Shown piece after piece: positions 5,393 to 7,113 of a stretch of DNA of 7,113 nt. The notes under the pieces are model-generated. The model was given only the letters and a program-made list of their open reading frames with translations. It did no database searches and was not told the origin of the DNA. This DNA is from Alphaproteobacteria bacterium (GTDB lineage Bacteria; Pseudomonadota; Alphaproteobacteria; RF32; CAG-239): positions 1 to 7,113 of the forward strand of contig JAGCRL010000062.1 in NCBI GenBank assembly GCA_017964705.1. Reading direction: 5' to 3'. Both the position numbers and the translations under genes were made by a program. The stretch's first letter is position 1. Each line of letters opens with the position of its first letter.

Positions 5393-6610
5393 TTATTGAT
5401 ATCTTAATGCGTCTATCGGGTTTAAGCGCATAGCTTTTAATGCCGGCATGAGTCCTGAAACAATACCTACAACCACCGCCACGGTTACCGAAACAATCAC
5501 CGACCAGACAGAAATCGGCACGGCATACCCAAGTATTGCACCACCAATTTGAGAGAATATTACCCCAAATATCATACCGATAAAACTACCAATAAAAGAT
5601 ATTAAAATAGATTCAGCTAGAAATTGAGTCATAATCCAATTGTTGGGAGCTCCGAGAGCTTTTCTTGTTCCGATCTCTCTTGTTCGCTCGGTAACAGAAA
5701 CTAACATCATATTCATAATACCAATACTACCAACAACCAAAGAAATTGAAGCAATAACAGCTAATAAGGCGGAAAGAATAAAACCGACCGAGCGCACTTT
5801 TTCAACCATCTCTGTCATCAAACGTATGCTAAAATCATTTTTTACTCCTTCTTTTAAGCGATGCCTGGTTCTAAGCATATATTCGACACGCCTGGATACT
5901 GATTCCATCTTATCTTCTTTTGTTGCTTTTACAAATGCTATATTGGTGTATTGCGGACGATCAGAACCTTCTAATCGCTGACGCACGGTTGTCCATGGCA
6001 TTAAAATAACATTATCTTGGTCATCTCCCATCAAACCATCGCCTTTTTCTTTTAATGTTCCGATGACGGTAAACGGCTTTCCTTTCAAACGAATATTTTT
6101 TCCTATAGGATTTTGCAAACCAAATAATTCATTTACAACAGTCTGTCCTATAACCGCATAAGGTTTGGCCGCTTTTACATCTTTTTCAGTAAACATAATG
6201 CCGTCTTCTATTTCCCAGTTATTGACCACCATAAATTCCGGATTGGTTCCTCTTACGCTTACGCCGTAGTTACTTGAGCCATATACTGCTTGTACCGCTG
6301 CCGGCATTATAAATGATGTCGCTTCAACGTCTTTTAATTCTCCCAATGCTTCCACATCTGCAACCGTAACACTAGGCAAACCACGTCCACCGCGCACTCC
6401 ACCGCTGACAATTTCGGCCGGTCCAATAACTATCAAATTACTGCCTATAGATTCAAAACTTTGCGTAATATAATTTTGTACCGCCTGTCCGGCAGAAACC
6501 ATCATCACCACTGCGGCTACACCAATCATAATTCCTAACATTGTCAGGAATGTTCTGAGTTTATACGCAGAAATTGATATCCAGGCTTCTTTTAATATTG
6601 CTTTTAGCAT
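5393..6610 (-). CDS. MacB/LolC-type ABC transporter permease
   Basis: The 405-residue inner-membrane protein has the four-helix type VII ABC permease layout. An N-terminal amphipathic stretch leads into TM1 (about 19-41), followed by a large periplasmic MacB-PCD-like domain (about 42-270), then TM2 (about 275-305), the cytoplasmic coupling segment TERTREIGTRKALGA (308-321), TM3 (about 328-355) and TM4 (about 367-390). The end, GLMPALKAMRLNPIDALRYQ, is the classic FtsX/MacB C-terminus. These permeases do not move substrate through the membrane directly. They couple cytoplasmic ATP hydrolysis to periplasmic movements, as in antibiotic/toxin efflux through TolC or in lipoprotein extraction. Its start codon overlaps the end of the ATPase gene by 7 bp (ATGCTAA), so translation is coupled. 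Full MacB proteins fuse the ATPase and permease; here they are separate. The substrate cannot be inferred. No clear hairpin follows the stop. Confidence 0.92.
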   Translation of the reverse strand: MLKAILKEAWISISAYKLRTFLTMLGIMIGVAAVVMMVSAGQAVQNYITQSFESIGSNLIVIGPAEIVSGGVRGGRGLPSVTVADVEALGELKDVEATSFIMPAAVQAVYGSSNYGVSVRGTNPEFMVVNNWEIEDGIMFTEKDVKAAKPYAVIGQTVVNELFGLQNPIGKNIRLKGKPFTVIGTLKEKGDGLMGDDQDNVILMPWTTVRQRLEGSDRPQYTNIAFVKATKEDKMESVSRRVEYMLRTRHRLKEGVKNDFSIRLMTEMVEKVRSVGFILSALLAVIASISLVVGSIGIMNMMLVSVTERTREIGTRKALGAPNNWIMTQFLAESILISFIGSFIGMIFGVIFSQIGGAILGYAVPISVWSVIVSVTVAVVVGIVSGLMPALKAMRLNPIDALRYQ

Positions 6611-7113
6611 TTTGTTTCCTTTTCTTTGCTATATTCTTTGCGCGCTCCATCATATACTTTATGACCATCACTAATCTTTATCATCCGTTTTGCGTAATCT
6701 GCCACGTCATCTTCGTGCGTTACCAAAACAATTGTTATTCCTTGTTTGTTTAATGATGTAAAAAGTACCATAATTTCATCTGATGTTTTATATTCTAAAT
6801 TACCGGTCGGTTCATCGGCAAAAATAATCGCCGGATTATTAATTAATGCGCGAGCAATTGCTACACGTTGCTGCATTCCTCCTGAAATTTGCGAGGGAAG
6901 TCTGTCTTCATATCCTTCTAAATTGACGCGTTTCAACATCTCTACCGCGCGTTTATACCGCTCTTTTTCATCCACGTTCTGATATACTAGCGGTAAAGAA
7001 ACATTATCTGCAATCGAACGTTTCATCATTAAATTAAAATTCTGAAACACAAAACCGATAGTTTGACCACGGATTTTTGCCAACTCTGCATCATCTTTTA
7101 GAGAAACATCACG
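6604..7113 (-). CDS. MacB/LolD-type ABC transporter ATPase (5' truncated by window edge)
   Basis: The frame is open to the right edge, so the N-terminal part with Walker A lies outside; 169 codons are visible. A TTG at 7083 could be taken as a start, but the upstream codons (RDVSLKDDAEL) continue the family sequence, so it is internal. Numbering from the edge, the visible motifs are the Q-loop IGFVFQ (Q24), signature ISGGMQQRVAIARAL (76-90), Walker B IIFADEP (96-102, with D100 and E101), D-loop TGNLE (103-107) and H-loop histidine H133 in VTHED. FVFQ, the SGGMQQR signature and EPTGNL are typical of the LolD/MacB/FtsE group. The D-loop usually reads GNLD or GALD; here glutamate replaces aspartate. 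The protein powers the permease encoded next, with which it overlaps by 7 bp. A membrane-fusion (MacA-like) gene often precedes such pairs and may lie beyond the edge. Confidence 0.93.
   Translation of the reverse strand, partial: RDVSLKDDAELAKIRGQTIGFVFQNFNLMMKRSIADNVSLPLVYQNVDEKERYKRAVEMLKRVNLEGYEDRLPSQISGGMQQRVAIARALINNPAIIFADEPTGNLEYKTSDEIMVLFTSLNKQGITIVLVTHEDDVADYAKRMIKISDGHKVYDGARKEYSKEKETKC

Noticed and set aside
5640..5981. Plus-strand open frame of 113 codons inside the permease gene
   Set aside because: Antisense to a strongly supported coding region; no ribosome site or recognisable domain.

Overview
The window looks like part of an AT-rich proteobacterial chromosome, most likely an alphaproteobacterium. 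The evidence is an lptA-lptB-hpf-ptsN run, the long two-domain form of HPF, and a short glutamyl-tRNA synthetase of the alphaproteobacterial style. A clostridial-type 2[4Fe-4S] ferredoxin, together with the low GC, suggests an anaerobic or host-associated (for example gut) lineage. The taxonomic reading is inference; no rRNA or other decisive marker is present.

Layout, left to right. (1) Positions 1-2201, plus strand: the 3' end of lptA, then lptB two bases later, then a gap carrying a good sigma-70-like promoter, then hpf and ptsN, closed by a strong hairpin at 2223-2252. In many proteobacteria rpoN (sigma-54) sits between lptB and hpf; here only 81 bp separate them. (2) Positions 2288-3342, minus strand: a small ferredoxin gene followed by an N6-adenine-type methyltransferase (TrmN6/YfiC family), with a perfect 16-bp hairpin between them. 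(3) Positions 3497-4819, plus strand: gltX, divergent from the ferredoxin gene, ending in a hairpin that can serve both converging genes. (4) Positions 4890-5234, minus strand: a 114-residue membrane-anchored protein of unknown function. (5) Positions 5393-7113, minus strand: a MacB/LolCDE-type ABC exporter encoded as separate permease and ATPase genes overlapping by 7 bp. The ATPase runs off the right edge.

How the genes work together: LptA and LptB belong to the lipopolysaccharide transport machine (periplasmic bridge and cytoplasmic ATPase). HPF stores idle ribosomes as dimers. PtsN is the EIIA component of the nitrogen-related phosphotransferase relay. The methyltransferase and GltX act on tRNA, and the ferredoxin carries low-potential electrons. 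The ABC pair probably exports or extracts an envelope substrate. The window is mostly housekeeping. I see no CRISPR array, transposon, integrase, tRNA or rRNA, and no convincing new multi-gene system. The points worth a second look are the missing rpoN, the hairpin in the methyltransferase leader, and the unknown 114-residue protein with a possibly leaderless start.
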